DNA of 6,000 nucleotides from Lachnospiraceae bacterium (GTDB taxonomy: Bacteria > Bacillota > Clostridia > Lachnospirales > Lachnospiraceae). The first letter of the stretch is position 1, and every line of letters begins with the position of its first letter. A model generated the notes under the pieces. That model saw only the letters and a list, made by a program, of their open reading frames with translations. It made no database searches and was not told where the DNA came from. The stretch is taken from positions 1 to 6,000 of the forward strand of contig JAFVAA010000487.1 in assembly GCA_017476305.1 (NCBI GenBank), in the 5' to 3' direction. Positions 1 through 6,000 of this stretch are shown here, in pieces. A program made the position numbers and the translations under genes.

Positions 1-1361
1 CCGGCATTCTTAATTTCTCCCCCTGAACGCTCCGTTTCCGTGCTTTTTCCATCGGCACTTTTCTCTTCGTCATTTTCTGTCTCCGTATCTTCCGACTCCG
101 GATTTTCGTCCGTGGTCTGGTCTTCAGGAGACATGACGCTCATGGCCCAATAAAGTGATCCTTCCAGACCGTGTCCCTCTGCATAACCGACCAGCATGGG
201 AAGAACAGCTACGCATATACTTAGCAGCCCTGCCAGGGCGATAGAGAAGAAGTAGCGGTAGTGCAGAACAGTCGGAAGATAGGCTATGGCAATCGCAAAG
301 CACAGAAGCACTGCGATGATCGTGATGTAAAAATGAACGGCAAGTGTCAGGGAAAAGCTGATACCGAAAAAAATCAGGCTTCTGGTGCTTGGAAGTAAAT
401 GATACTTCGGCAGCCAGGTATATAGGAGATTTTTTTCCAGCATTAGTTTTTCTGTATTTAACTCCTTTCGCTTTCGCTCGAAGTATTGGATCAGAAAATA
501 GGCACATGGATAGAGGAAAAGTATCGCATATTCCTGTGGAAGTGCCCATTGGTATCGCATGGTTCCCTGAAAATTGTAAAAATTTGGTATGGTGAAAAAG
601 TAAATGCCAAGCAGTGGAATTATTTTTGAATGGCAAAGTTTTCTCAGCAGTACGTAAATCATCGAAAAAATAAAAAGTGCCTCCACCGTCCCAAAGGTCC
701 GCAGGATGCTTACGATTCTAAGCCCGAAAATACGGTGCATGAAAAAAATGACATTGTGAAAACCGAATGGATAAATGCCATTGGAAAAAATATTGCCGTC
801 GTCCATTTGATGAATCCAAAGGTGGTGAACTACGATATCAGATGCACCGTATATGTATTTATGAATCGAGCCATAGCTGTAATACCATATATTATATCCC
901 ATCAGGAACAGGTACAGGCACCATTCTACGATATGTTTTTTCAAATGCTGAATGATGGAGCGGAACAGATTGCGGATCACGATCCTTGGTCTGGCAGACA
1001 GGGCTCCCCATATGGTCCTGATCTTTGCTTCTCCAAGCATCAGTCTGGAAAAGGACACGGAAATCAATGCGAAAAAGTGTCGGATATTTGGCCGGTTGAT
1101 ACGCTGCCATGCAACTGCGGCCGGTATGATCGTAAGCAGGCTGAACATCATCCTGTTCTTCGGAAGATGAAACAGGAAAATGATAAATACGATATTTATG
1201 ATATAAAAGTTGCTGATGATCAGACAGAGTAAAAAACGTTCGGACAGGATTTTTCCCTTCAGATGTTTGTTCAACACAATATGAGGAATGAAAAAGCAGC
1301 AGGAAAGGTATACAAGCAGTACTTGTATCAATTCGATGACCGTTGTGATTTCCATAGACAT
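1..1361 (-). CDS. Polytopic membrane protein, GT-C-like, third gene of the pel operon (C-terminus outside window)
   Basis: I do not recognise a named family. An open frame of 453 complete codons begins at the ATG 1361-1359 and runs off base 1 without a stop. A perfect AGGAGG (1370-1375) lies 8 bases upstream and fixes the start. The protein is mostly hydrophobic, with likely membrane helices near residues 7-31, 41-66, 71-86, 146-162, 226-240, 247-260, 278-293, 327-360 and 370-393. After the fourth helix, residues 172-202 hold an Asp (D175), a His pair (H179, H180) and a YPFGFH motif (197-202). This resembles the first external loop of GT-C-fold glycosyltransferase-like membrane proteins, which suggests, by inference only, a role in glycan assembly or export. 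Residues 411-450 are strongly acidic and rich in Ser, Thr and Glu, and look like an extracellular loop or linker. The gene follows pelE on the same strand after 93 bases with no visible promoter or terminator, so it is probably co-transcribed with pelD and pelE. It is not PelF (a soluble glycosyltransferase). PelG is a less likely alternative because its MATE-like pattern is not evident. Confidence 0.8.
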   Translation of the reverse strand, partial: MSMEITTVIELIQVLLVYLSCCFFIPHIVLNKHLKGKILSERFLLCLIISNFYIINIVFIIFLFHLPKNRMMFSLLTIIPAAVAWQRINRPNIRHFFALISVSFSRLMLGEAKIRTIWGALSARPRIVIRNLFRSIIQHLKKHIVEWCLYLFLMGYNIWYYSYGSIHKYIYGASDIVVHHLWIHQMDDGNIFSNGIYPFGFHNVIFFMHRIFGLRIVSILRTFGTVEALFIFSMIYVLLRKLCHSKIIPLLGIYFFTIPNFYNFQGTMRYQWALPQEYAILFLYPCAYFLIQYFERKRKELNTEKLMLEKNLLYTWLPKYHLLPSTRSLIFFGISFSLTLAVHFYITIIAVLLCFAIAIAYLPTVLHYRYFFSIALAGLLSICVAVLPMLVGYAEGHGLEGSLYWAMSVMSPEDQTTDENPESEDTETENDEEKSADGKSTETERSGGEIKNA

Positions 1362-1369
1362 GGTACATT

Positions 1370-1375
1370 CCTCCT
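1370..1375 (-). promoter_or_regulatory. Ribosome binding site of the membrane-protein gene
   Basis: A perfect AGGAGG on the minus strand sits 8 bases before the ATG at 1361. It decides the start, because the same frame is open further upstream, back to the pelE stop codon. Confidence 0.85.
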
Positions 1376-1454
1376 TTCTGTGCTTTTCTGGCCGGGAAAT
1401 ATGGAGATCGGACAAAGCCTTTTGCCACTTGCCGGAATCGGGGAAAATGGCTCT

Positions 1455-1802
1455 TTAGCTGAAAATACGGATCAATTCCAGTAAATCCTTGTCGATCGTA
1501 ATGTCTGACTGCTTTAGGGCAGTTAATAGTTCGAAAAACTTTATTTTATTTTTGGTTTCATAGTAAAAGTGCAGAACACACCGGTACATTTCCATATCAT
1601 CCGGATAATCTTTCTGAATCCGGTCAAGCCAGGGTTCTGCTGCCTGCAGATCTCCGATTTTTGCTAACAGATTGATAAGACCTGACATGTATTCCACCTT
1701 CATACCGGAAGGGGTGTGTTCATAAAAAGCGATACACACATGCTGCAGTTCATACACATAGGTCTTCAGCTCCATATCGGACAGGAAGTTCGTGCTCAGC
1801 AT
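1455..1802 (-). CDS. PelE C-terminal TPR part, downstream of the in-frame stop (115 aa if restarted)
   Basis: This frame continues directly from the pelE N-terminal part. Coding-like sequence already begins at 1835 (residues VNQLYIEYLIK), before the first ATG at 1802. The only upstream purine-rich motif is a GAG 12 bases before the ATG, so independent translation looks weak. Predicted helical pairs include the segments around YMSGLINLLAKIGDLQAAEPWL and the terminal FFELLTALKQS and LLELIRIF stretches, a TPR-like pattern with A and L at helix-packing positions. It has no signal peptide or membrane helix. It is best read as the severed C-terminal half of pelE and not as a separate gene, though translational restart cannot be excluded. 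Confidence 0.55.
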   Translation of the reverse strand: MLSTNFLSDMELKTYVYELQHVCIAFYEHTPSGMKVEYMSGLINLLAKIGDLQAAEPWLDRIQKDYPDDMEMYRCVLHFYYETKNKIKFFELLTALKQSDITIDKDLLELIRIFS

Positions 1803-1835
1803 CTTGATCAGGTACTCGATATAAAGCTGGTTGAC

Positions 1836-1838
1836 TTA
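1836..1838 (-). other. In-frame TAA that interrupts pelE
   Basis: TAA on the minus strand is in the same frame as the upstream 178 codons and the downstream 126 codons. A frame-preserving stop needs a substitution, so a homopolymer indel cannot produce it. TAA is also the terminal codon of pelD and of pelE itself, which argues against a reassigned TAA in this genome. Confidence 0.85.
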
Positions 1839-2372
1839 CAGATCCTGGGGGGTTTCTGTAAGCTGTGCCTGAAATTTCTGAATGGTCTTTTGGAACTCCG
1901 CAGTAATATCCATAATAGCAGAAGCGGCGTAGTGGGAAGCCTCGGAATCCGAGCTGTTCAAAGCTTTTGTCACAGCATTGATCGATTTGGACATATCACC
2001 ACGAAGTACTGTCAGGAGAAGCTGACGTAAGCTTTCCTTATCTTCGATCATGATGGCTTCCTCCATAGGCACCAGATTCATTTCAGATTCTTCATCCGGA
2101 CGCTCCAGTACATCGACACGTTCCTTCGAAAAAGTGATCGCAGCCAGATCGATATCACTGTCAAAAAACAGGTAATAGCCTAAGGTCCCCATCGCCAAAA
2201 AGATGGGACCTGCTACCGGACAGAAGAACATAAAAATGGCAAGAATCAGATATTTTCTGGAGCCCTCGTCTTTCTTATGATTCGCGACGCCTCGCAGATA
2301 ATAAATGATGGAAATAAGGGTATTTACCACAAGGATCGATATAAAAAGGATGATTTCCTGTGTTTCCGTCAT
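1836..2372 (-). CDS. pelE: PelE N-terminal part: two membrane helices and linker (178 aa)
   Basis: This is the part that would be translated if the TAA at 1838-1836 terminates. The start at 2372 is preferred over a 37-codon longer in-frame ATG at 2483. A GGGGGAGG ribosome binding site (2380-2387) lies 7 bases upstream of 2372, and the extension would overlap the pelD 3' end and read as noise. The fragment keeps both membrane helices and the SHYAA helix but loses nearly all TPR repeats, which in PelE are the likely protein-contact surface. It ends in residues PQDL just before the stop. Confidence 0.7.
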   Translation of the reverse strand: MTETQEIILFISILVVNTLISIIYYLRGVANHKKDEGSRKYLILAIFMFFCPVAGPIFLAMGTLGYYLFFDSDIDLAAITFSKERVDVLERPDEESEMNLVPMEEAIMIEDKESLRQLLLTVLRGDMSKSINAVTKALNSSDSEASHYAASAIMDITAEFQKTIQKFQAQLTETPQDL

Positions 2373-2379
2373 ATGCAAG

Positions 2380-2387
2380 CCTCCCCC
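2380..2387 (-). promoter_or_regulatory. Ribosome binding site of pelE
   Basis: GGGGGAGG on the minus strand lies 7 bases before the ATG at 2372, inside the 20-base pelD-pelE gap. It selects this start over the longer in-frame ATG inside pelD. Confidence 0.8.
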
Positions 2388-2392
2388 AAAAT

Positions 2393-4555
2393 TTAAATCA
2401 GTGTACAAATGATGCCCATTTCCTGAAAACGGTTGATGATGAAGCCGGCATCCGTTACATTGGAGTTCGTGAGGAGAATACATACCTGTCCCTCTTTATT
2501 GATCCCAATATAGTCGGATAAACGGAGCTTCGAGGAAAGAACCTGGCTCCATTCCCTGTAGCTCATCCGCCGCTGTGAGGAAGTGGCGAGTACCGTGTAT
2601 TCTGTAAAACCATGCTCCAGCGCATCCTGATAGGTGGAATGAAGCTCTTCAAAGGCATCCATCGTCAAAATCTTTGTTTCAGGAATGAAACGGGTATTTG
2701 CCAGTGCATCCAGATAGCGGTCTGCTCTTTCTACGGAGTTATAGATCATATAACCAAGTACGGTCAAAAGGTTGCACTGATAAAGTGTCATGCTTTCCAT
2801 CGGAAGTCCCCAGAGCATGATCAGCTCGATGACTTCATCGCTTCGGTAAATGGCACTTGCCATCAGTGGATAATCGTCGTTCATCGTTTTATTTACATAG
2901 ACCTGATGATTATTGATCGCCTGCATCATTTCCGTCATGGCAGAATATTTTACAGATTTTCCGAGCTTCTTTGCTTCATTTGAGGTGGCAGAGAATAAAC
3001 GGCAATAATCTGCATTTGCAACCTGGTAGATGGCTACATCCTTTGTTCCTAAAATCTGTCCAATGATGTCGGCAGCGTAAAAGAGTACGGCACCGGCTTC
3101 CAAAGTGTCAAGCTCGGAGGTGATGCTGTAAATCTTCACCAGACTGTCATCGTAGTCAAGAATACGGTTCTGGTAGAGGTTCTTAATACGGTTGTTACTG
3201 TCATTGATGTTTACCAGATCTTCCAACTGACCGTTGATGAAAGCAATCTCTTCATCCTTTTCATCCGCGATAGCCTTTGTGCCATCGCGAAGACGTCCGA
3301 CTGCCATGGCGATCACAAAGAGCTGCGCGATCCACAAATATGTATTGTAATCGATTAAAAGATCGATCCCGGTACGGTTATAGAGCTGTCTGAAGCAATA
3401 ACCGATCACACTGAGGGTAGCAGAGAAGATCGCCTGCTTCGTTCCATAGATTCCTGCAAATAAAAGGACATATAAAAGAAAAAAATCCAGCTTGCTGAAA
3501 TATTCACTTCCCACGGAACGGTTATTGATCATAAAGACCGGTATGAAAATGATGATATTTTCGAGGAAAGGTATAATCGCTAAAAGAAGTGCCTTCAGAC
3601 GCTTTATGAGACCTTCCTTTTCGGCGTCCCGCTTCTTTTTGCCGAGATAGGCCTTTCTGTTCTTTTTCATTTTTTTATAGATTTGAGGAATCATTTTATC
3701 GTATTGGTTAAATACTTTAAAATGAAATTCTTCATTAAATGCATTTCCGTCTAATAAAATCTGCCGCTTCTTTCCGGAAGTATCGTCTTCGATTGCGATG
3801 GCATTATCGGCAGCCTGAATCATATGAGCGATATCAAGTCCTGAAATCTCATTTCCGGAGGTGAGGTGATAGATCATGGACTTGCGTTCTTTACTGTGGA
3901 TCAGTTCATATAAGCCGAAGATGACATCATTTACGTGAATCATGGAAAAAGAGGTATTGTTATTTACCGTCACTTTCCCCTTCTGGACAGCTTCTAAACA
4001 GAGTACGCTGCAGATATCCGTGATTTCATCCAGATCCTTTGGAAATTTATACATATTATCAATACGTACAATCGTGATATCAATTTCTGTGGTTTCATTG
4101 AACATACGGCAGAGCTCTTCGCCCTGGGCGATTGCCAACCCGGTGTAATCGGTCGCCGTAGTTTTTGCATCCGGAGTGATCGGATCGGCAGAATGTGTTT
4201 CAAAAACCTGGTTGGAGGAGAGATAAATAAAGTGCTTGATCTTATGCATTTCAGAGGACATGATGAGGTTAATGAGCCCTGACATATAATGCATGGATTC
4301 GCTTCGGATGTTCTGCCACTGATAATTCGTATCATAGGCACCGGTAAAGATTACGACATCGGGACGCACGCTGTCTAAGACCTCTATAATACTATCGCCG
4401 GAATAGGAAAAGATGTATTGTTCAAATACACGGTGCGGTTTGGAACCGGAGTACTTCTCACCGGTAAGGACGTAGATCTTGTCATTTTCTTTATCCAGTT
4501 TTTTGATCAGCTCATTGACAAAGGTGTTGTATTTACCAACAATAAATACTTTCAT
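2393..4555 (-). CDS. pelD: PelD-like c-di-GMP receptor: degenerate SDR + 4 TM + GAF + degenerate GGDEF (720 aa)
   Basis: PelD is the membrane c-di-GMP receptor that switches on Pel exopolysaccharide synthesis after ligand binding. The domains in order are: an SDR/NAD-epimerase-like domain (about 1-290), a basic linker, four membrane helices (about 321-343, 355-371, 373-391, 403-420), a charged helical linker (about 426-465), a GAF domain (about 475-610) and a GGDEF-like domain (about 620-720). The helices-GAF-GGDEF part matches the PelD layout. The front SDR domain is an extra of the kind seen in Gram-positive versions. The GGDEF signature position reads KEGQV (686-690 is NKEGQ), so cyclase activity is unlikely. 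RLSD (678-681) sits exactly five residues before it, where the c-di-GMP I-site RxxD belongs. The SDR part has G7 but N10 and V13 instead of the GxxGxxG glycines, and YxxxA (Y137, A141) instead of YxxxK, so it is probably not an active dehydrogenase. The start at 4555 has an AAGGGAGA ribosome binding site (4563-4570). A 25-codon longer ATG at 4630 lacks support and lies within the leader hairpin. pelE follows after 20 bases. Confidence 0.87.
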   Translation of the reverse strand: MKVFIVGKYNTFVNELIKKLDKENDKIYVLTGEKYSGSKPHRVFEQYIFSYSGDSIIEVLDSVRPDVVIFTGAYDTNYQWQNIRSESMHYMSGLINLIMSSEMHKIKHFIYLSSNQVFETHSADPITPDAKTTATDYTGLAIAQGEELCRMFNETTEIDITIVRIDNMYKFPKDLDEITDICSVLCLEAVQKGKVTVNNNTSFSMIHVNDVIFGLYELIHSKERKSMIYHLTSGNEISGLDIAHMIQAADNAIAIEDDTSGKKRQILLDGNAFNEEFHFKVFNQYDKMIPQIYKKMKKNRKAYLGKKKRDAEKEGLIKRLKALLLAIIPFLENIIIFIPVFMINNRSVGSEYFSKLDFFLLYVLLFAGIYGTKQAIFSATLSVIGYCFRQLYNRTGIDLLIDYNTYLWIAQLFVIAMAVGRLRDGTKAIADEKDEEIAFINGQLEDLVNINDSNNRIKNLYQNRILDYDDSLVKIYSITSELDTLEAGAVLFYAADIIGQILGTKDVAIYQVANADYCRLFSATSNEAKKLGKSVKYSAMTEMMQAINNHQVYVNKTMNDDYPLMASAIYRSDEVIELIMLWGLPMESMTLYQCNLLTVLGYMIYNSVERADRYLDALANTRFIPETKILTMDAFEELHSTYQDALEHGFTEYTVLATSSQRRMSYREWSQVLSSKLRLSDYIGINKEGQVCILLTNSNVTDAGFIINRFQEMGIICTLI
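2513..2524 (-). other. RxxD (RLSD) I-site of PelD
   Basis: Residues 678-681 of PelD are R-L-S-D, five residues before the position of the lost GGDEF signature. This is the spacing of the c-di-GMP inhibitory site in GGDEF proteins and of the binding site used by PelD. Direct ligand binding is inferred from this match. Confidence 0.7.
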
Positions 4556-4602
4556 ATGATTCTCTCCCTTTACGATACTTGTATTTGTACGATGTATGTG
4601 TT

Positions 4603-4639
4603 TTATGCGATGCACGCGGTTTTTGTGCATTGTGCATAA
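4603..4639 (-). promoter_or_regulatory. Two-part stem-loop in the pelD leader
   Basis: Arms TTATGC (4603-4608) and GCATAA (4634-4639) pair fully. Inside them ATGCAC (4610-4615) pairs fully with GTGCAT (4625-4630). A 1 x 3 internal loop separates the two 6-bp stems, and the apical loop is 9 bases. The right side also holds a tandem 7-base repeat, TGTGCAT twice (4624-4637). No U-tract follows in the pelD direction, so this is not an intrinsic terminator. It lies about 15-55 nt into the predicted pelD transcript and could be an RNA structure or a protein operator. It does not match the c-di-GMP riboswitch motifs I know. Confidence 0.55.
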
Positions 4640-4661
4640 GAAAAAAATCCTCTACCGAATG

Positions 4662-4690
4662 ATTATAACACATTTTCATAAAAAGGGAAA
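4662..4690 (-). promoter_or_regulatory. Predicted pelD operon promoter (extended -10)
   Basis: On the minus strand TATAAT (4667-4662) is a perfect -10, preceded by TG at 4670-4669, which gives an extended -10. The hexamer 17 bases upstream, TTTCCC (4690-4685), is a poor -35, so the promoter may rely on the extended -10 or on an activator. Transcription would start near 4655, leaving a leader of about 100 nt before the pelD ATG. Confidence 0.65.
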
Positions 4691-4717
4691 GAAAGAACTG
4701 CAAACCTTTCCAAAAAA

Positions 4718-4746
4718 TTGACAAAAAACAGATTTTTCGCTATGAT
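4718..4746 (+). promoter_or_regulatory. tyrS promoter, consensus sigma-A type
   Basis: TTGACA (4718-4723), a 17-base spacer and TATGAT (4741-4746) form a near-perfect housekeeping promoter. The transcript would begin near 4753, only about 23 bases before the tyrS ATG. That is too short for a T-box leader, which many Gram-positive tyrS genes carry. Confidence 0.85.
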
Positions 4747-4775
4747 TGACAAAAATAGCAGGGAGGAAAGGAAAG

Positions 4776-6000
4776 ATGGAGATATATGATGAACTGGTAG
4801 CGAGAGGGCTGATTGCCCAGGTGACGGATGAGGAGGAGATCAGAAAGCTCATTAATGAAGGAAGAGCGGTGTTCTACATCGGTTTTGATCCGACTGCAGA
4901 CAGTCTGCATGTAGGGCATTTCATGGCACTTTGTCTGATGAAGAGGCTTCAGATGGCAGGGAATAAGCCGATTGCTCTTTTAGGCGGCGGCACAGGAATG
5001 ATCGGTGATCCGTCCGGAAAGACAGATATGCGCCAGATGCTTACGAAAGAAACGATAGAACATAATGTGGAATGCTTTAAAAAACAGATGAGCCGTTTTA
5101 TTGATTTCTCTGAGGATAAGGCACTTCTCGTGAATAATGCGGACTGGCTTTTGAATCTGAATTATGTGGAGCTTTTAAGAGAGGTGGGACCGCATTTTTC
5201 TGTCAACCGTATGCTTACTGCAGAGTGCTATAAGCAGCGGATGGAAAGGGGACTCAGCTTTTTGGAGTTCAACTATATGATCATGCAGAGCTATGACTTT
5301 TATAAGCTCTTTCAGGAATATGGCTGCAATATTCAGTTCGGAGGAGATGACCAGTGGAGCAATATGCTTGGCGGTACAGAGCTGATCCGCAGGAAGCTCG
5401 GAAAAGATGCTTATGCGATGACCATTAATCTGCTTTTGACCTCAGAGGGCAAAAAAATGGGAAAAACACAGTCCGGTGCCGTATGGCTGGATCCGGAGAA
5501 GACGAGTCCCTTTGATTTTTATCAATATTGGAGAAATGTGAGTGACAGTGATGTGTTGAAGTGTATCCGCATGCTTACTTTTCTGCCCCTGGAGGAGATC
5601 GATGAGATGGACAAGTGGGAGGGAAGCGAATTAAATAAAGCAAAGGAAATCCTTGCGTTTGAGCTTACGAAGCTGGTGCATGGGGAAGAGGAGGCAGAGA
5701 AGGCGAAGGAGGCAGCGAGAGCATTGTTTTCTGGCGGCGGCAGCGCTGAAAATATGCCGGAGGTGGTCCTTACGGACGGGGATTTTGAAAATGGCGAGAT
5801 TGGTCTTTTGCGCCTGATGGTAAAGGCAGGACTCGCTGCCTCCAATAAGGATGCCAGAAGGAATGTGGAGCAGGGCGGCGTTACCTTTGGCGGGGAAATT
5901 GAGAAGGATGCGAGACGTCTGGTAAGAAAAGAGGAATTTACAAAAGAAGGAATTATCATCCGGCGCGGAAAGAAGAAATATGTCCGGGTTATGACAGAAG
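4776..6000 (+). CDS. tyrS: Tyrosyl-tRNA synthetase (3' end outside window)
   Basis: This cytosolic class I synthetase charges tRNA-Tyr with tyrosine using ATP. Class signatures are present: HVGH (residues 45-48, the HIGH motif) after [15 protein letters not shown] (77-82), Y167/Q171/D174 in the YxxxQxxD tyrosine-binding pattern, FGGDDQW (188-194), and KMGKT (227-231) as the KMSKS loop. The KMGKT form followed by GAVWLD resembles the Gram-negative-type TyrS, in which KFGKT is usual. The catalytic and anticodon-binding parts are followed by an S4-like RNA-binding domain (about 340 onward). The 408 codons visible nearly complete the usual length of about 405-425 residues, so only the last few codons appear to be missing. 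The GGGAGG ribosome binding site (4761-4766) lies 9 bases before the ATG. It is transcribed away from the pel genes and is probably functionally unrelated to them. Confidence 0.97.
   Translation, partial: MEIYDELVARGLIAQVTDEEEIRKLINEGRAVFYIGFDPTADSLHVGHFMALCLMKRLQMAGNKPIALLGGGTGMIGDPSGKTDMRQMLTKETIEHNVECFKKQMSRFIDFSEDKALLVNNADWLLNLNYVELLREVGPHFSVNRMLTAECYKQRMERGLSFLEFNYMIMQSYDFYKLFQEYGCNIQFGGDDQWSNMLGGTELIRRKLGKDAYAMTINLLLTSEGKKMGKTQSGAVWLDPEKTSPFDFYQYWRNVSDSDVLKCIRMLTFLPLEEIDEMDKWEGSELNKAKEILAFELTKLVHGEEEAEKAKEAARALFSGGGSAENMPEVVLTDGDFENGEIGLLRLMVKAGLAASNKDARRNVEQGGVTFGGEIEKDARRLVRKEEFTKEGIIIRRGKKKYVRVMTE

Larger units (their letters stand above)
1455..2372 (-). pseudogene. pelE: pelE, Pel polysaccharide membrane/TPR protein, interrupted by an in-frame TAA
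   Basis: PelE is an inner-membrane protein with tetratricopeptide-like helices that works beside PelD in c-di-GMP-dependent Pel export. Read through the stop, the locus has 305 positions, close to the roughly 330 residues of known PelE proteins. In order it contains helix 1 (about 6-26), helix 2 (about 43-70), an acidic cytoplasmic linker, a conserved-looking VPMEEA segment (101-106), a helix ending in SHYAA (146-150), then TPR-like helices from about 180 to 305. Codon 179 (1838-1836) is TAA. The frame continues unbroken on both sides, and the 126 codons after it encode sensible helical protein, so one base substitution from a sense codon (for example CAA, GAA, AAA or TTA) would explain it. 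The gene begins 20 bases after pelD and ends at a second TAA (1457-1455). Identity rests on position, the membrane-then-TPR layout and remembered family motifs. Alternatives are a true split into two genes or a base-call error. Confidence 0.75.

Noticed and set aside
124..636. Minus-strand open frame of 170 codons
   Set aside because: Out-of-frame shadow of the membrane-protein gene, rich in Cys, His and Ser, with no ribosome binding site.
630..1232. Plus-strand open frame of 200 codons
   Set aside because: Antisense to the membrane-protein gene, with no ribosome binding site or recognisable domain.
892..1428. Minus-strand open frame of 178 codons
   Set aside because: It overlaps the membrane-protein gene in another frame. 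The gene's own frame is open from 1361 to the window edge with a perfect ribosome binding site and a membrane-helix pattern, whereas this frame gives a composition typical of an out-of-frame shadow.
1836..1838. TAA as a reassigned sense codon
   Set aside because: TAA ends pelD just before a well-formed ribosome binding site for pelE and also ends pelE, so it functions as a stop here.
4603..4660. Intrinsic terminator or c-di-GMP riboswitch in the pelD leader
   Set aside because: No U-tract follows the hairpin in the direction of transcription, and the conserved riboswitch core motifs are not visible.
4686..4711. Inverted repeat GGAAAG / CTTTCC around the pelD -35 region
   Set aside because: Only six base pairs with a 14-base spacer in purine/pyrimidine-rich DNA, so it is easily a chance match. 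Kept only as a weak operator idea.
5522..5959. Minus-strand open frame of 145 codons
   Set aside because: Antisense shadow of tyrS with Ser/Pro-rich composition caused by the purine-rich coding strand.

Overview
The window looks like chromosomal DNA from a Gram-positive anaerobe of the Clostridia, most likely Lachnospiraceae. This rests on the character of the TyrS protein, strong AGGAGG-type ribosome binding sites, moderate GC and sigma-A-type promoters. The taxonomic call is an inference from protein character, not from a search.

Layout. Two transcription units diverge from a 220-base intergenic region (4556-4775). To the right, tyrS (tyrosyl-tRNA synthetase) starts at 4776 and runs off the window after 408 codons. 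It has a near-consensus promoter and a very short leader. To the left, on the minus strand, lies an apparent operon: pelD (4555-2393), then pelE (2372-1455), then a large polytopic membrane protein (1361 to beyond base 1). The pelD promoter has an extended -10. Its leader is about 100 nt long and contains a strong two-part stem-loop.

The minus-strand operon is the start of a Gram-positive-type Pel exopolysaccharide locus. PelD is the membrane-bound c-di-GMP receptor. Here it is a fusion of an SDR/epimerase-like domain, four membrane helices, a GAF domain and a degenerate GGDEF domain. The SDR part has lost its glycine-rich NAD motif and its catalytic lysine. The GGDEF part has lost the active site but keeps an RxxD I-site, so the protein reads as a receptor built from two dead enzyme domains. 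PelE is the membrane/TPR partner of PelD. In this sequence pelE is cut by an in-frame TAA (1836-1838) between its membrane half and its TPR half, with no frameshift, so it appears to be a nonsense allele or a split gene. The third gene is an unrecognised multi-pass membrane protein with a GT-C-like first external loop and a highly acidic hydrophilic stretch. The glycosyltransferase PelF and the transporter PelG would be expected further left, outside the window.

If pelE is really broken, c-di-GMP control or synthesis of Pel would probably be off in this strain. tyrS is most likely an unrelated housekeeping neighbour.
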